A stretch of 64,000 nt of DNA from Paramoeba atlantica (GCA_977017575.1 CDRNVI010000027.1:62001-126000), one strand, 5' to 3'; shown: positions 38,833 through 51,083, numbered from the stretch's first letter. Notes: generated from the letters alone by a model not told the origin. Program-made: numbers and translations.

Positions 38833-40792
38833 AGGTCCGGGAACGAGCCGGCTGGCGAACTATATTTCCAGACTTGGGGGGTACCAGCCAATGTCTCGAA
38901 CAACGGTATCCGAAGCGGATCGCCAAATAAGGCGCATTTTGGGGGAAGGATTCGGGACGCACTCTGCCAAGAGGGGGGCGATAACTCAGTTGTTCGCCGA
39001 GGTCGCAAAGGGGGGTACGGGCCTCGAGGAAGTACAGCGGTTAGCGAAGCATCAGTCGCTGGAGTCACTCCTAAGATACAATGCAGACCCCGTTACGACG
39101 GCGCTAGCGCTGGGTACGCAGAACGCGACAAGCCGGTTAAACATAATGTAGACGCTGATTTTGTTTTTCGCAAGTTTTTGGAGGACATTCCTCACGAGAA
39201 AGTTCGGCATACGATCACACGTACACGACGCACTTCGAAAGTAGCGCTCCCAAAAGATTTTTCCATCCCATTGCATGTGAAAAAAGGTATTCCACGCATT
39301 GAAGTGCAAGCCCTCAGGAATATGATGAATGAGACTGCGGGAGCTCGATTCGACGAGACGTGGAATACGTTGTTATCTTTACCAGGGGTGGCATCTCGGG
39401 TTCCCACATATCGATCTTTCTTGCCGGAGGGAGATGTAAAGGAGTTGGTCGACGCGGGTTTCGTTTCGCGTGTGGATGCAGAACAGGAGAGTAGTCGCCC
39501 CACGATGGATTGGGTAATCCCTTTCACTGTTGTTGAACCGGCCGATGATGGCTCCGAGAGAAGACGTTTTATTGCATGGACACAGGAGGATAATGAGCGG
39601 ATTAAGGAGAGTTACGTGCCATATGTTCCTGTGAGACACGCAGCTTTCTATCTACACCGCGCGAAGGAACAGAGTGCGGTGAAGCGTGATCTTGCGTGCG
39701 GATTTTGGCAGGTCGCAATTCCGTTATCATGCCGTCAAAAATTTCGTTTCGTGAATAAAATGGGGGACCTGTATGAGATGACGGTGATGCCGATGGGCCA
39801 CCGGTGTGCACCGGAGCTGATGCACGCATTAACTGCAACGCTGGCTGGAGATAGAGAATATTGTGAGAACAAAATGGCGTTTTTTCATGGAGGCCTCGAT
39901 ACTTATATCGATGGAATTCGATTTGCAGGGAATGACAAGATCACAAACGACTTTGCGCGATTCGTGGACGATAGAGCGGAGCGGGTGAATGCCTTGTTTA
40001 AGGATCATGGTCTTCCACCTGAGCAGCGGTACACATTCAACGGTATAACATATCACCATCGTGAGGGGAAGGTATCACTGGGACCAAAATTGACCCGCAG
40101 ATTAGAGCATGATGAATTTATTGGTGCTACGTATTCATCGTTAGAGGCTGGTGTCGGACGTCTGGTTTTTGCCTCAGGTGTCATGGGTGTGAATCTACCT
40201 CAATATCATCTGGAGTTAAAAATTGTGCGCCGGAGAATCAATAGGTTAAATCGAGAACCCGAACTGCTCGATCAAATAGTGCCCTTGCCAACGCCAGTAC
40301 GGGTTGCGCTAACTGAGTGGCGCGATACCCTTTTATATCGATCGCCGGTGGTTCCGCTTCCGCATCCGGAAACAGTTCCGCATCGGCACATTTTATGTAC
40401 AGACGCCTCCTCGAAGGGTTGGGGGGCAGTTTTATATCTGGATTACGGACAAATGTTGTGCACTGGATCTCAATGGCCCCCTGATTTCGAGTATGAAGTT
40501 AACCGCGCGGAAGCGCGGGCTGTTCGCTTGGCCTTTCAAAAATATGGTCATCATTTTAACTCGGATACATGCGTCGACCTGTATGTTGACAATACTTCAT
40601 GCGTTGCTGCGATAAATAGAAAAATGTCACGTTCAGACGGTATAACTTCTGAGCTACGCCGGTTGTTAGATTTCTTAAAGCGTAAAGGTGTCGCCGTTCA
40701 GGCACAGTATATTTGTTCGAGCGAAAATCCGGCCGATCCTTATAGTAGACTCTGCACGGTAGACTCGGATAAAGCAGATGTCATGTAGTCGA

Positions 40793-40793
<1 letters not shown>

Positions 40794-40823
<30 letters not shown>

Positions 40824-43697
40824 CAAGTGTGAAATCTTTATGAGAAATGTTCACCTTCCCCCCTTCTCTCAATTTTCAAAGAGAAACTATCCCGAAAATG
40901 AAATCTATATAATTTTATAAGCTGACTCAGCTTATAGTGATATTGTGTTTAGAACTTATATACTATATTCTTGAGTTTGCGTGCAGCCGTCTAAGTATTT
41001 CTTTAGCTGCGCATAAATCCCTAATCCATTAAGCTCCTGAATCGTCAGCTTCATTTCGAGTTCGACCTGTTTCCTGTTTAGCATGGCCGCGTCTGCTAGC
41101 GAGTGTACCAAGTTCTGCGTATTGCGGTGCAAAGCGCCTCCTGCCAGTACGGGTAAACATTGAAATGAGTCTTCACGAATTAAGTTCGTACGTACATATG
41201 TGTTGGACTTTCGCTGCAGCGCGTCATTCATGAGCTGTGCATTTCTTTCCACGATTAGACATTGAGAGTTCGTGAATAACTGTCAGATCATAGAAGACCG
41301 CACCCATGTTCCAATAGATCACGAGATCGGGGCCAGACCGACAAAGTTTTTTTCCTGCACAAGTCTTCTGATGTACCAACTGGTTTTCCGGACTGATTGT
41401 GGCTCGGCAAGCGATGCACTTCCACGTAGAAAAGTTTCTAGGTTCCGTTTCACATGGGATGCCTGCTTTCACGCATAGACGATGTAAAAATCCGACAAGT
41501 GAGTTATGTTTCACGGTCGTATTTATACCTGAACATTGAGCACAGCCTGGGATATGGGTGAGGGCGTTTCGGTTATTGAGGAGAATACTGCACCCTGGAC
41601 ACAATAGACTGGTAGGTAGATCTGGGTGTTGGGCATTTAGTCGTGGCATAATCGCGAGTTTGAAGAGATGGGAAGGGATGTACTTCGCGTTGGAAAGGAT
41701 CCAGTCGCTGTTTCCTTTGAAGGATGTGGCTTGTAGAATGGGCTTAATGTCGGGATCCGTTTGCAACTCTTTCAATACTTCGACATGATGGATGCAGGTG
41801 GAAGCTTTTTCGTCCACTGGTATGACTTTCATTGTCGAGTTCTTAGGAATAGACGGGTGTGATGGCACCGCGTTGTCGATCCGAGCTGAAAAAGAGTTTC
41901 GGCGCTCAAGAACCGAGTAGCGGGATGCCACATATGCCGTCTCCCTAAGGGGACTGCTCGCTGTCAAACCCATTCCTCCCTTCTTAACGGGTAATCGTAC
42001 AATTTTCATTTGATCGGGAGAGAGTGGACCAATCCAAGACTCTACCACATTTTCAACCTCTTGATCAAATTGTGATGATGCTTTCTCTGTTGTTTCGGGC
42101 GGGTGGACACGAATCAGGTATTGTTGACGAACATTGGCACATTTTGCTAAAAGAATCATCGATATATTATTGATGCCCATTCGTTTTAGCCGCCGAAAAG
42201 CTGTGACCTGCTTCTCTAGTTGACGCAAAAGTCGTTCACTTATTGTGTTGTTTTCTCCAATATACGCTCCGAGTACTTTGACCGCTTCGTCCTCCGACTT
42301 TACACCTTGGGTGCTCAGCGAATTCGGTATGGAATTTCCGGATTTTCCTCTGAACCAAACGCATTTTGCCTCGGCTAGTTTCACCTGTTTTTCTTCTAGG
42401 AGACCTTTGAGCCTAAAGAATGCTTTCTCCAGTTCGGTTGAATCTCGAGACACTAACGTTATATCGTCAATGTATGCATTTATTTCAATACCTGGAAATT
42501 CGGAGGCCAGTGTCTCGAGTATTGGTTGACAGAATACGCAAAAGTAAAGACTAGCCAGAGCAGACCCTTGCCGTACACCTGCTGAGCTCATTATAATGTC
42601 CGTCAGGCTGCCATCGGAGCCATAAAATAAAAGTTCGGAAGCATTTGAATATTCGGCCGCAAAGAACCTTTGAAAGGGTTTCAGTGTAGCGAAAGCAAAA
42701 ACGCACTTTGCAATTTCCTCTCGTGAGGGTGAGTTGAATGCATTTTGCATATCCACAGTCAGGATTGAGTGTCCGTCAAGCCAGCGGTCCCGCAACTTGT
42801 GTACGATTCGTTCGCACCCCGCTTGAGAGAATACGCCTTGTTGCATTGGTGCAAAGAGGGGTTCCAGTGACTTTTCGTATCTTTGCAGCAGAATTATTCC
42901 AGCTAATTTGCTAAATATTTCTCCAATGGCTACTGGGCGTACTCCCCCGTTGGGCTTGTCGATGGCTACGAGTCTTGCCCGATTTAGACGCTGTAGAACT
43001 TGTCTAGATAGGAATCCGTTGATCAGATCGCTCATCATGTGACAAAGACTATTGCAACATGGCTCGTCGTCTATGAGAAGTCTAACGATGCTGTCGGTCG
43101 TACCTGTAGGCCCAGGGCTCACACCTTTTGCCAGTCGTCTACTTGCACATCTTAGTTCTTGTACGGCTATTCCTGCGATAATCGGTGCATCTTCCGGAAC
43201 TTTGAAATTGCAGTTTTGTTCTGGATGAAGTGCACGTAGTTTTTGGACTTTTTCTTGATCAGTCAACGTGCTCTTCTGAAAAGAACAGTCCAAAATCCTT
43301 GAAGCCTTCGATGTACAGTTTTCTAGCACCAAACGAGTGGCCCGTTTGATTGCTCGCTTGTCCTCATGAAAAAACTCGTCTTCTGGTTGATTGTGTTCAA
43401 CTGTCTCTTGTTGTATGGGTCTTCGCCGCCGTTGTCTACTATTGGCTTGACGCACGGAAGCTAATGAAAGTTTCATTGCAGACAAAACTTTATTCCAAAT
43501 TTGATTTCTTTGTACGTAGTCGCTTTCTGCATAGATGGCATGATGTCCCTGTATATGGCAATCACACTGGAGATAAAATCAGGACTAATGGTTTTCGCGG
43601 TTGGAATTGGGAGATGGTCTACGTCTTCAGCTCCTGTGTCCAGCTTAAGCGCTCTGGCCTTTTTAACATGTGTTTCTTCGCGGGTCTCAATAGGAAG
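40794..43697 (-). mobile_element. LINE-A copy, 5'-truncated, in DIRS-1 unit B
   Basis: Target duplication GTCGAC at 40788-40793 and 43698-43703; unit A has one copy. Poly(T) of about 19 at the left is the poly(A) tail. The 5' edge lies in LPIETREETHVKKARALKL, upstream of the DFISSVIAIYRDIM block that precedes the RT. There is a frame slip between that block and ORF 41224-43485. Confidence 0.88.
40956..43485 (-). pseudogene. LINE-A ORF (RT, knuckle, RLE) with a C-terminal frameshift
   Basis: 41224-43485 encodes RLAKGVSPGPTG, TVDMQNAFNSPSR, SAGVRQGSALAS, AYIDDITLVS, CPGCSILL..HIPGC and RSGPDLVIYW..FYDLTVIHE. After HELSMSNRG the frame slips and the C-terminus (ERNAQLMNDALQRKSNTYV ... LTIQELNG) continues in 40956-41252. 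The copy at 53647-56176 has the same slip, so it predates the duplication. Confidence 0.85.
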
Positions 43698-44562
43698 GTC
43701 GACTTACTTTGAATTTGAAGATACGATACCAAAAAGAAAAAAAAAATGTAGCAGTGAATATCGAGAAGCACGGGCACGGTGAGCGATACGGAATTTCCTT
43801 ATGATTTATTTTGGCGGAGTAGGCACCGCTGAAATACATCAACGTGCGATTGGGTTGTAAATGGAAGTAGGACGAGCGAATGGGTGGTCCCCGCGTCACC
43901 CGTTCGCAAGCTGGGAGAGGACAGAAGTGTTGTGGGATTATTTAATTTTGTTATGTTATGACCGGTCATACAGTATTCATATGAATTTTGAATGTGCATA
44001 GAATTGAACGTATCAAATATCAGATAGAAGAGGGGAATGAAGATATTGTTTTGCTTAGTGCTTTCTTTCTTTCTTATAATATTTATGATGCACAATTCTC
44101 ATAGTTTACGGAGAGAATTGGGCGAATAAATTATTTACGTTATACCAGTTTATCTATTGTGTGATGGCCGAGGGGCATTGTACCTGTTGTAAGAATTCAA
44201 CTGATTTGATATATACACCCCCCAGATGTAACCCCATGTGTATACAGACGAATATGACGTTTGCTATGGTGATTATAAATTCAAGACTTTATTTCCTTTG
44301 TTAATTCGCGACAGTTAAAGTTTCCCCACCCGCCAAACCCCCTAACCACTCCCCGCGTCACCCGTTCGCAAGCTGGGAGAGGACAGAAGTGTTGTGGGAT
44401 TATTTAATTTTGTTATGTTATGACCGGTCATACAGTATTCATATGAATTTTGAATGTGCATAGAATTGAACGTATCAAATATCAGATAGAAGAGGGGAAT
44501 GAAGATATTGTTTTGCTTAGTGCTTTCTTTCTTTCTTATAATATTTATGATGCACAATTCGA
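43698..44562 (+). repeat. DIRS-1 end structure (right-end, left-repeat, right-end)
   Basis: 43703-44096 equals the right end of unit A; 44097-44324 equals the left repeat; 44340-44562 repeats the last ~210 bp of the right end (from CGCGTCACCCGTTCGCAAG to GCACAATTC). This A1...B1-A2-B2 logic is known for split-direct-repeat YR elements. A second copy is at 56389-57253. Confidence 0.85.
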
Positions 44563-45154
44563 TAGAAAACTCTGAGAAGCAACAAAAAGGCAACAAGACC
44601 ACAGGGACACAAGGAGTACGCACGGCACTGAAGAAACTAGTCAATGACGAGCACGAAAAACTTGCGGCAGAGCTGAAAACAAAACCACGTTTCAGTGGAG
44701 TTATGAAGCGCTCGAAGGAAGCAAATTTTCATCTCCTCTCGACCAACAACTACGTAAACCCGTACCTCTTCCAGCAAACGCTCAAGATGAGGCTGGCCGT
44801 CAGTCTCCCTTCTTCGAGTAATATCTCCTGTCCTGGATGCGGGGTCAGTGAATCGCCCTCCGGAATATTTCCACACGTTGCAGGTTGCTCGAAATGTGCT
44901 GGGATGAACTGTACGAGAAAACACTCACACATTGTTCGATACCTTTCAAATCTATGTGGAAAAGCTGGACTCCCATGTGCGGTGGAACCGCGTCTGTATT
45001 CATCGTTCTTTTGCACGAAGTGTAAGTGCTCTATTTCACCAGAAGCAGCGGAGAGACACCCATGCAGAGCTCGTCGTATACGTTCGGGCCCCGATCTGGC
45101 CATAATGTGGCCAGATATTGGAGAAGTCCTCTACGATGTCACAGTCGTACGATA
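44563..45154 (+). pseudogene. LINE-A fragment cut by a LINE-B insertion
   Basis: Encodes RTALKKLVNDEHEKLAAEL, CPGCGVSES..HVAGCSKCAG, KHSHIVRYL and IRSGPDLAIMW, ending at VLYDVTVV just where VHE would follow. The LINE-B with its leader begins at that point. The continuation was not found downstream. The longer frame from 44499 starts in the DIRS end and is not real. Confidence 0.8.
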
Positions 45155-45168
45155 AAGGTACAGTATCG

Positions 45169-45201
45169 TAACGATAAAGATACAGTTTCTGTACCTTGTT
45201 G
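45169..45201 (+). other. Spliced-leader copy, 33 nt
   Basis: Identical to the copies at 23203-23235 and 63855-63887. Directly upstream, 45149-45168 holds a second, imperfect half-copy (ACGATAAAGGTACAG then TATCG). ATG 45231 lies 29 nt downstream. Confidence 0.82.
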
Positions 45202-45230
45202 AATTCTTTTCTTAATCTTTCTCACGTTCC

Positions 45231-45557
45231 ATGGTTCTAACTCGCTCTAAAGCAAAACAGGAATCCAACTTTGATCGCGAAGCACAAGCTCGAGAGGGCG
45301 CGCACAAGCTCGGTTCATGGGACCAGTTTCAGGCAAACAAAGACCTGGTTAAAGGCGCTAGCACATACAAGGAAGAGCTGTACACGACACCACTTCCGCC
45401 GGATCCTTCATCAGAATTAGAACAACGGGCCGAAGACATTGCCCTCAGCATTACGAACTCCATCGAAGGCGTGACACCAGACACAGGGCGTCAGCAAACG
45501 AGCTCGGAAGAAGAATTATTTTCCAGCGTCCGTCCCACCGAGAATTCCGTTTTCCAG
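45231..45557 (+). pseudogene. LINE-B ORF, N-terminal part
   Basis: MVLTRSKAKQESNFDRE, AHKLGSWDQFQANKDL, STYKEELYTTPLPP, VTPDTGRQQTSSEEEL, ending SVFQ at the insertion. The GSWDQF..STY..ELLYTTP..PDTGR pattern also opens the LINE-B at 59826-63806. No known domain; probably disordered and acidic. Confidence 0.8.
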
Positions 45558-46584
45558 TTTTTTTTTTTTTTTTTTTTTTTTTGCTATTCACAAATGTCGC
45601 TTGCAACACTTATGACCACGGAGAGACGGGCGAGACGTGATCTCCTTTACCCCCCATTATCTTCCCTCTACCTTATATCCCATACCGTAAACTTATAATA
45701 GCTATATTAATTATACTTTTTTTTTTCTTCAAGTTTCCAATGTTTTTGTTTTTAATGTCAAATTCTAGAGGCCCATGTTTTGTGAATCGTCATTAGATAA
45801 AAAATTTCTCAGCTGAGAGAATATAATCGACCCATTTAACTCCTGCAGGCACAGAGAAAATTCGTTCAGTGTTCGGACCCTATCAAGTCCGCTGCAGTCC
45901 GCCAACGTATGCAACAAGTGCCGGAGCCCGTGATGCATAGCACCACCGGAGAGGACTGGGAGGCATACGAAACGCTCTTGAGGTATCATCCCGGAAGCCA
46001 CGTATGTGCTGTGCTTGCGCGTAATGGCCTCTCTCATCAGGGTACCGCTACGTTTCCGTGCATTAGTGGGCGCCAGCTCGTGAATTATTGTTAGGTCATA
46101 AAAGATTTCCCCAGTTGCCCAATGTATTACAATGTCAGGTCCTGACCGATGGAGGCTCGCATTTCTACAAACTTTTTGATGATCAGTTTTTCGCCATTGT
46201 GGGAACGATTCCCCGCATGTAGAGCATTTAAAAGAAGTAAACTGTCGAGGTTCCCTTTCGCATGGCACACCCGCCTTCATGCACAGTTCATAGATAATAC
46301 GCACCAGATTATTATGTTTCATTGTTGTATTATTTCCGGAACACTGGACGCATCCAGCTATGTGCGAAAAGGCTGATGAAGAATCCAGAAGGGTGCGACA
46401 TCCTGGGCATTGCAGACTTTCGGGAATACGAGGGTGGCTTAGACCAAGACGTGGCATCAAAGCTAATGTGAAGAATTTGGAAGGCACTAACTTTGCCGTC
46501 GAATGAAGCCACGCGGAGTTCCCTTTTTCACTTGCTGCTCTCAGCACTGGTGCAATTTTCGGGTCCTTACTCAACGATTCTTTC
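45558..46584 (-). mobile_element. LINE-A 3' fragment inserted in LINE-B
   Basis: Poly(T) of 24-25 at the left is the poly(A) tail; TCCAG flanks both sides (45553-45557, 46585-46589). ORF 45765-46574 encodes the pre-knuckle region, CPGCRTLLDSSSAFSHIAGC, RSGPDIVIHW..FYDLTIIHELAP and the C-terminal LQELNGSIIFSQLRNFL. It has the last ~270 residues only. Confidence 0.87.
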
Positions 46585-49500
46585 TCCAGTTCGAAGGGGC
46601 CGCTCCTTCTTCACTCAGCCAATCGAAATCTACAAACAAGGCTGTGAAGGAGAAATGCGAGCGCCACAACCGGGGGATAGCTCGTACCGAATACAATTAT
46701 GACGACGACAAATTAATTTTCCCCGACCTGACGCCTCAAGACCTCGACTTTTCGTTGAGCGGTGGAACCAAAGTAAGGAAAAAGAAAAAGCGCCCTAAAG
46801 GGATCTCACTTTCCCAGCTACATACCCAGTTATGCACCGAGTCTGGGGGCGACAGTGATGACCGTGACTCCACAGATGCGTCAACAAGTGTTCACAGCTC
46901 TCCGGCTGAATCACCCCTGAAGAAGTTAACCCCGAAAACGGCTGTAGGCAAACGTAAACGTCCCCAGCAGGTGTCGAAAACTACCTCCCCTGACGCCCCC
47001 AAAGCTGAAACAATGAACAATGCCCCCGAACCGACCCCAACCCAAAACTGTGCGATAGAAAAAACACACACCACGCATGAAAATACGCGAAAATGTCCCT
47101 TCGAGGGATGTACTTGGAAAACAGGGCCCCACGGGGGCCAATGGCAGGCATTCCACAACCACGTAGCAAACAGACACGGTGATGAGGTCCCAGACGAGTG
47201 GTGGAAAGACGAAGGACGTTTTAGGTGTCATGATTGCAATAAACATTATGATCAAGGCAAACGGGAAACCCACGACAAGATCTGCATGTTCCGCCATTCC
47301 TCTCCTCAAAGCCGTCCGTCGCCCTCGACGAGCAGTGCCGATCCTGTTCTAAGCCCCAATGTGGACTCGAATGCTCTGCCTGCCCTTAACTCACCTTCCA
47401 CACCCTCTCATCAAAGCGTAGTAAGCGAAAACGTGAAAGTCTCCGACACACCCCTTCCGAGTTTATCCTCTATCAGTGCGCTACTTATTAACACTTGCAA
47501 GGACATCCCCAACAGTTGCCGACAAGAATGGGCTAAAACACTCTGCGGTTGCTTATCCACAGCAGCGAGAGAGAACACGCTCGAGGCATGGACACTCCTC
47601 GCCATGCTGCCCAAATGCGTCCTACCCGCCCCTCATCGCGGAGGTAACCGCGCAAAAGCCTCTTACGCCTCCCATGTAAAGAAGTGCCTCGCGAGATGGT
47701 CCAACAAAGATTTCCTGGCGCTTTGGAAAGAAGCTGTCTCGAGTGTATCACGCAAAAAGAAAAATGTACCACAAGCGCTTACCATAGACGAAGAAGTAAA
47801 GAAAGCGGCTTTACGGGCAGAACGGCTTGTCCGCGACGCGGAGCTCTCCCGCGCCATGACAGCATTAACTTCGGAACCACTTGCCCCTGACGACGACGCC
47901 ACCTACTCGAAGCTCCAGGCAAAGCATCCTCAGAGACTTGACAGCACTTTCAACGTGGCAAGCCCTTCAGCGCCGGAAGCAAAACCGCTTGAAGCAACGG
48001 AAGACGAAGTAGCCGAGGCCCTAGCGACTTTCCACCGAGGGTCCTCGGGAGGGGCCTTCGGTATGCGGCCGGAGCACGTTCAGGCCGCGATGCAGTACCA
48101 TCACGACGCGTACACCGATCCTCTGGGCACGCTTACGAAGTTTACCAATCACTTGCTCGCAGGAAAAGCACCGTTGGAAGTCAAAGATTATTTTGCGGGT
48201 GGTCGGTTATGCGCCCTGAAAAAGGGTGAACACGATGTTCGTCCAATTGCTGCCGGAGAGACCCTTCGCCGCTTGGCAAGCAAAGTTGCCTGCCTCTCCG
48301 CAAAATTCAAGGCCCGAAAACTCTTCAGAGGGCACCAGTACGGCGTAGCCACACCTGCTGGAGCCGAGCGCATCATCCACCTCTGTCGGAAGACCTTCGC
48401 CGAACATATTGAGGATGACGACTTCCTGCTATGCAAAGTCGACCTCAAAAACGCTTTCAATAACGTCTCACGGGATTTCTTTGTGGCCCTAACACGCCAG
48501 CATTTCCCTGAGCTGGGTGCGTACGTGGAGTGGTGTTACAACACTCAAAGCATTCTGACCTTTGGCTCACGCTTTATCGAATCATCTGAAGGGGTGCAAC
48601 AAGGCGACCCCCTGGGCCCTCTGCTCTTTTCGCTTGTGATGAAAGAAGTTTCCCTACAAATCCACACTGCCGCTCCGAAACTCGCTTTAAACCTGTGGTA
48701 CTTAGACGACGGGATACTTGCCGGTCCATCCTGCGACGTTCGGCACGCACTAGACGTGATCGCGATGTCCGGCCCGAAATGGGGATTGCATATCAACGTG
48801 GCCAAGTGCGAGATCGCAACACACCCAGCTTCCTCCCATCGTTGCTCACTTTTCCCTGACATCCCCGGTCTGAACACGAATTCGGCAGGAAATTTTCATA
48901 TTTTGGGGAGTCCAATTGGTTCGACAGAATTTTGCCGCGAATTCTTTCTCAAGAACACAATCGACATGGCAGAGGCCTCTCTCGAGGCCATAGCTACACT
49001 TGAAGATCCCCAGGTGGCCCTTTCCCTCATACGCCACTGTACTGGTTTCTGTAAAATGGTTTACTCGCTCAGGACTACCCCGACAACGGAACTTCAAGAT
49101 ATCTGCCAACGCTTAGATGGTGCCGTCCAGCGCACTATTGAACACTTCTTCCGTCCTTTGAGTGATGGGGCGCGACGCCAGGCGCAACGCGAAAAGCGGT
49201 ACGGGGGGTTGGGCCTTCGGTCGGCGGGGGAACATTCGAGTGCGGCTTACGTTGCCTCCGTAGCTTTCTCAACGGACAAAGACCGTTGGGACCCAGCGGA
49301 CGCTGAGGGCTTTGACCATGCCGTGCGGGAGGTGAACAGGCGTGCCGGAAAGACGGTGGTCCAACAAGGCGGCAAAATTCCGAAAAGTATGGCTTTGGCG
49401 ACTGATTCTCCGTATACCGACGCGCAGGAATCCGGAACAGAACTGGTGATTCCCCGACAACGCGACCTTAGCCACGCCATCGCCAACCAGGAATTTCACG

Positions 49501-50318
49501 AGGCATTTGCGAAAGCTGACCTTCGCACACGGGCCAGATGGATATCAGAAACAGGAGAAGGAGCCTCAGAATGGGCTTTTGTGATCCCCTCCAAGAAAAC
49601 CGGTCTGGCTTTCACACCGACGGAGTTTCGCACCCTCACGCGCTGGTGGCTAGGGGACCCAATCTATCCAGCGTCCCGGCCTTGTCCTATGGAAAAATGC
49701 ACGCTACCGCTAGATCCCGAGGGTGACCACGCTCTGGGGTGCAAAAGCGGGCATGGTATAATCGCACGCCACAACGCACTAGCGGCACAGTTTACTTCTG
49801 AATGTAAAAAGGCCGGTTTCACCCCGCGGAGAGAAGTGAGTCTGGGCAACAAGGGTCCTGGGGGCGCCCTCACCAGGCCCGGAGACGTGTTCATCCCTAC
49901 AATCGGGCTAGGCCAGTCTCTTGTATTAGACTTCGCCGTCACTCATGTTCAGCAACCAAAGTATACGGACTTAGTCCGTGATGCTAACTGGGTGACGGCG
50001 GGGTCTTTTGCGGAACGATACGCCACCGAAAACAAAAAGAAGCAAAGAGAGGAAGCAGAGTTCGCACGCCATCGATTTGGAGCGATGGTCGTGGAATCTT
50101 ATGGAGCGTGGAGTCCAAGCGCCTTTGCGATCCTCAAGGAGGTTTCCGTCTCTCGTGCGGCATACTCCGGGGGTACCCTTTCGAACGGGGAAGTCTTACA
50201 CCAATTGGTGACGTCACTTAACATCACTCTGATGCGGACACAGGCTCGGATGCTGGTACTCCGACTTCCCGCGGCGGTCCCTGACACGGCCCTCCTTGGA
50301 TATGGGAACGATGAGTAA
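46585..50318 (+). CDS. LINE-B ORF, main part: zinc finger, RT, knuckle, RLE
   Basis: The frame printed from 46503 begins in antisense LINE-A; real LINE-B starts at FEGAAPSSLSQ. Then a basic stretch (KVRKKKKRPKG), C2H2 finger CPFEGC..HVANRH with a following CHDCNKHY..H..C finger, RT motifs KVDLKNAFNNVSR, GVQQGDPLGPLLFS, LWYLDDGILAG, knuckle CPMEKC..GDHALGCKSG, RLE TRPGDVFIP..LVLDFAVTH, and FGAMVVESYGAW. Compared with the 19097-23179 copy there are no membrane segments and no CCK motifs. No stop was seen. Confidence 0.88.
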
Positions 50319-50509
50319 TTCGGTCCCCCCCAATCATTTAACAGCCGCAGGGGGGGGAGGGTGTTTCTCTGCGAAAGGGGGGGGGCAAGGGGGGGTACCA
50401 AGTCACTAACCGACGTGCCGTCACGGGTCTTAGTTTTGGTGCGGGAGTGATTTGATTAGGGGTGGATTTCGGGTAGAATTGTTTGCTAGTTTTTAGTCAA
50501 AAAAAAAAA

Positions 50510-50730
50510 GTTAAATTTTCAAATTGCTAATTTGATTGCTTGTTTTCAACTCGTATACCTCCACCAATGGACCTACTTGGTTCGTCTACTGGGTCAAAAA
50601 AAAAAAAGTAGGGAGAAAGGTGGGAAAAGTATGTCAAGAGGTGAGAAAGAGGAGAAAGAGAGAGAAAAATTTTCTTTATTTGCATAAAAACAATATAAAA
50701 TTGCTAATTTGATTGCTTGTATAAAAAAAA
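50510..50730 (+). other. AT-rich DNA between elements
   Basis: Contains a second A11 run (50596-50606), a repeated TTGCTAATTTGATTGCTTGT (about 50524 and 50702) and GA-rich sequence. No gene or known end. Confidence 0.45.
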
Positions 50731-51083
50731 ATGTAGCAGTGAATATCGAGAAGCACGGGCACGGTGAGCGATATGGAATTTCCTTATGATTTATTTTGGC
50801 GGAGTAGGCACCGATGAAATACATCAACGTGCGATTGGGTTGTAAATGGAAGTAGGACGAGCGAATGGGTGGTCCCCGCGTCACCCGTTCGCAAGCTGGG
50901 AGAGGACAGAAGTGTTGTGGGATTATTTAATTTTGTTATGTTATGACCGGTCATACAGTATTCATATGAATTTTGAATGTGCATAGAATTGAACGTATCA
51001 AATATCAGATAGAAGAGGGGAATGAAGATATTGTTTTGCTTAGTGCTTTCTTTCTTTCTTATAATATTTATGATGCACAATTC
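50731..51083 (+). mobile_element. DIRS-1 solo right end (fossil)
   Basis: Matches 31898-32249 (ATGTAGCAGTGAATATCGAG ... GATGCACAATTC) with a few substitutions. No coding part is attached; the left side is AT-rich DNA and the right side is unrelated GC-rich DNA. Confidence 0.8.

Larger units (their letters stand above)
32252..44562 (+). mobile_element. DIRS-1 unit B (fossil, split by three insertions)
   Basis: Left repeat 32252-32480; Gag pieces 32479-32715 and 37003-37893; overlapping YR/RT region 37890-40788; end structure 43698-44562. Sequence is almost the same as unit A. Three later insertions break it: a LINE-A in gag (32716-37002), a 165-bp SINE-like piece (38668-38832) and another LINE-A just after the RT gene (40794-43697). 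The end structure is right-end, left-repeat, right-end in order, the split direct-repeat layout of this family. Confidence 0.85.
40847..47136 (+). repeat. Direct duplication, first copy
   Basis: Matches 53527-59825 with offset 12680 at the start, 12691 after an 11-bp indel near 40911, and 12689 after a poly(T) of slightly different length. Only about five substitutions were noticed in 6.3 kb. It begins inside a LINE-A 3' UTR and ends inside the LINE-B zinc-finger region (GPHG), so neither edge is an element end. Confidence 0.93.
45169..50509 (+). mobile_element. LINE-B full-length copy, interrupted by a LINE-A
   Basis: SL at the 5' end, ATG 45231, ORF to 50318, A11 run at about 50499-50509. 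A 1032-bp block (including a TCCAG target copy) is inserted after codon ~108. Since 1032 is divisible by three and the flanking frames agree, the LINE-B protein was open before the insertion. Confidence 0.85.

Noticed and set aside
44499-44562. N-terminal hydrophobic segment of the 218-aa ORF as a signal peptide
   Set aside because: These codons lie in the DIRS-1 right end; the LINE-A part begins at 44563.
45169-45201. Site-specific insertion into SL genes, as in SLACS/CZAR
   Set aside because: The DNA on the outer side of the leaders is LINE-A, DIRS or AT-rich sequence, different each time, not the rest of an SL gene.
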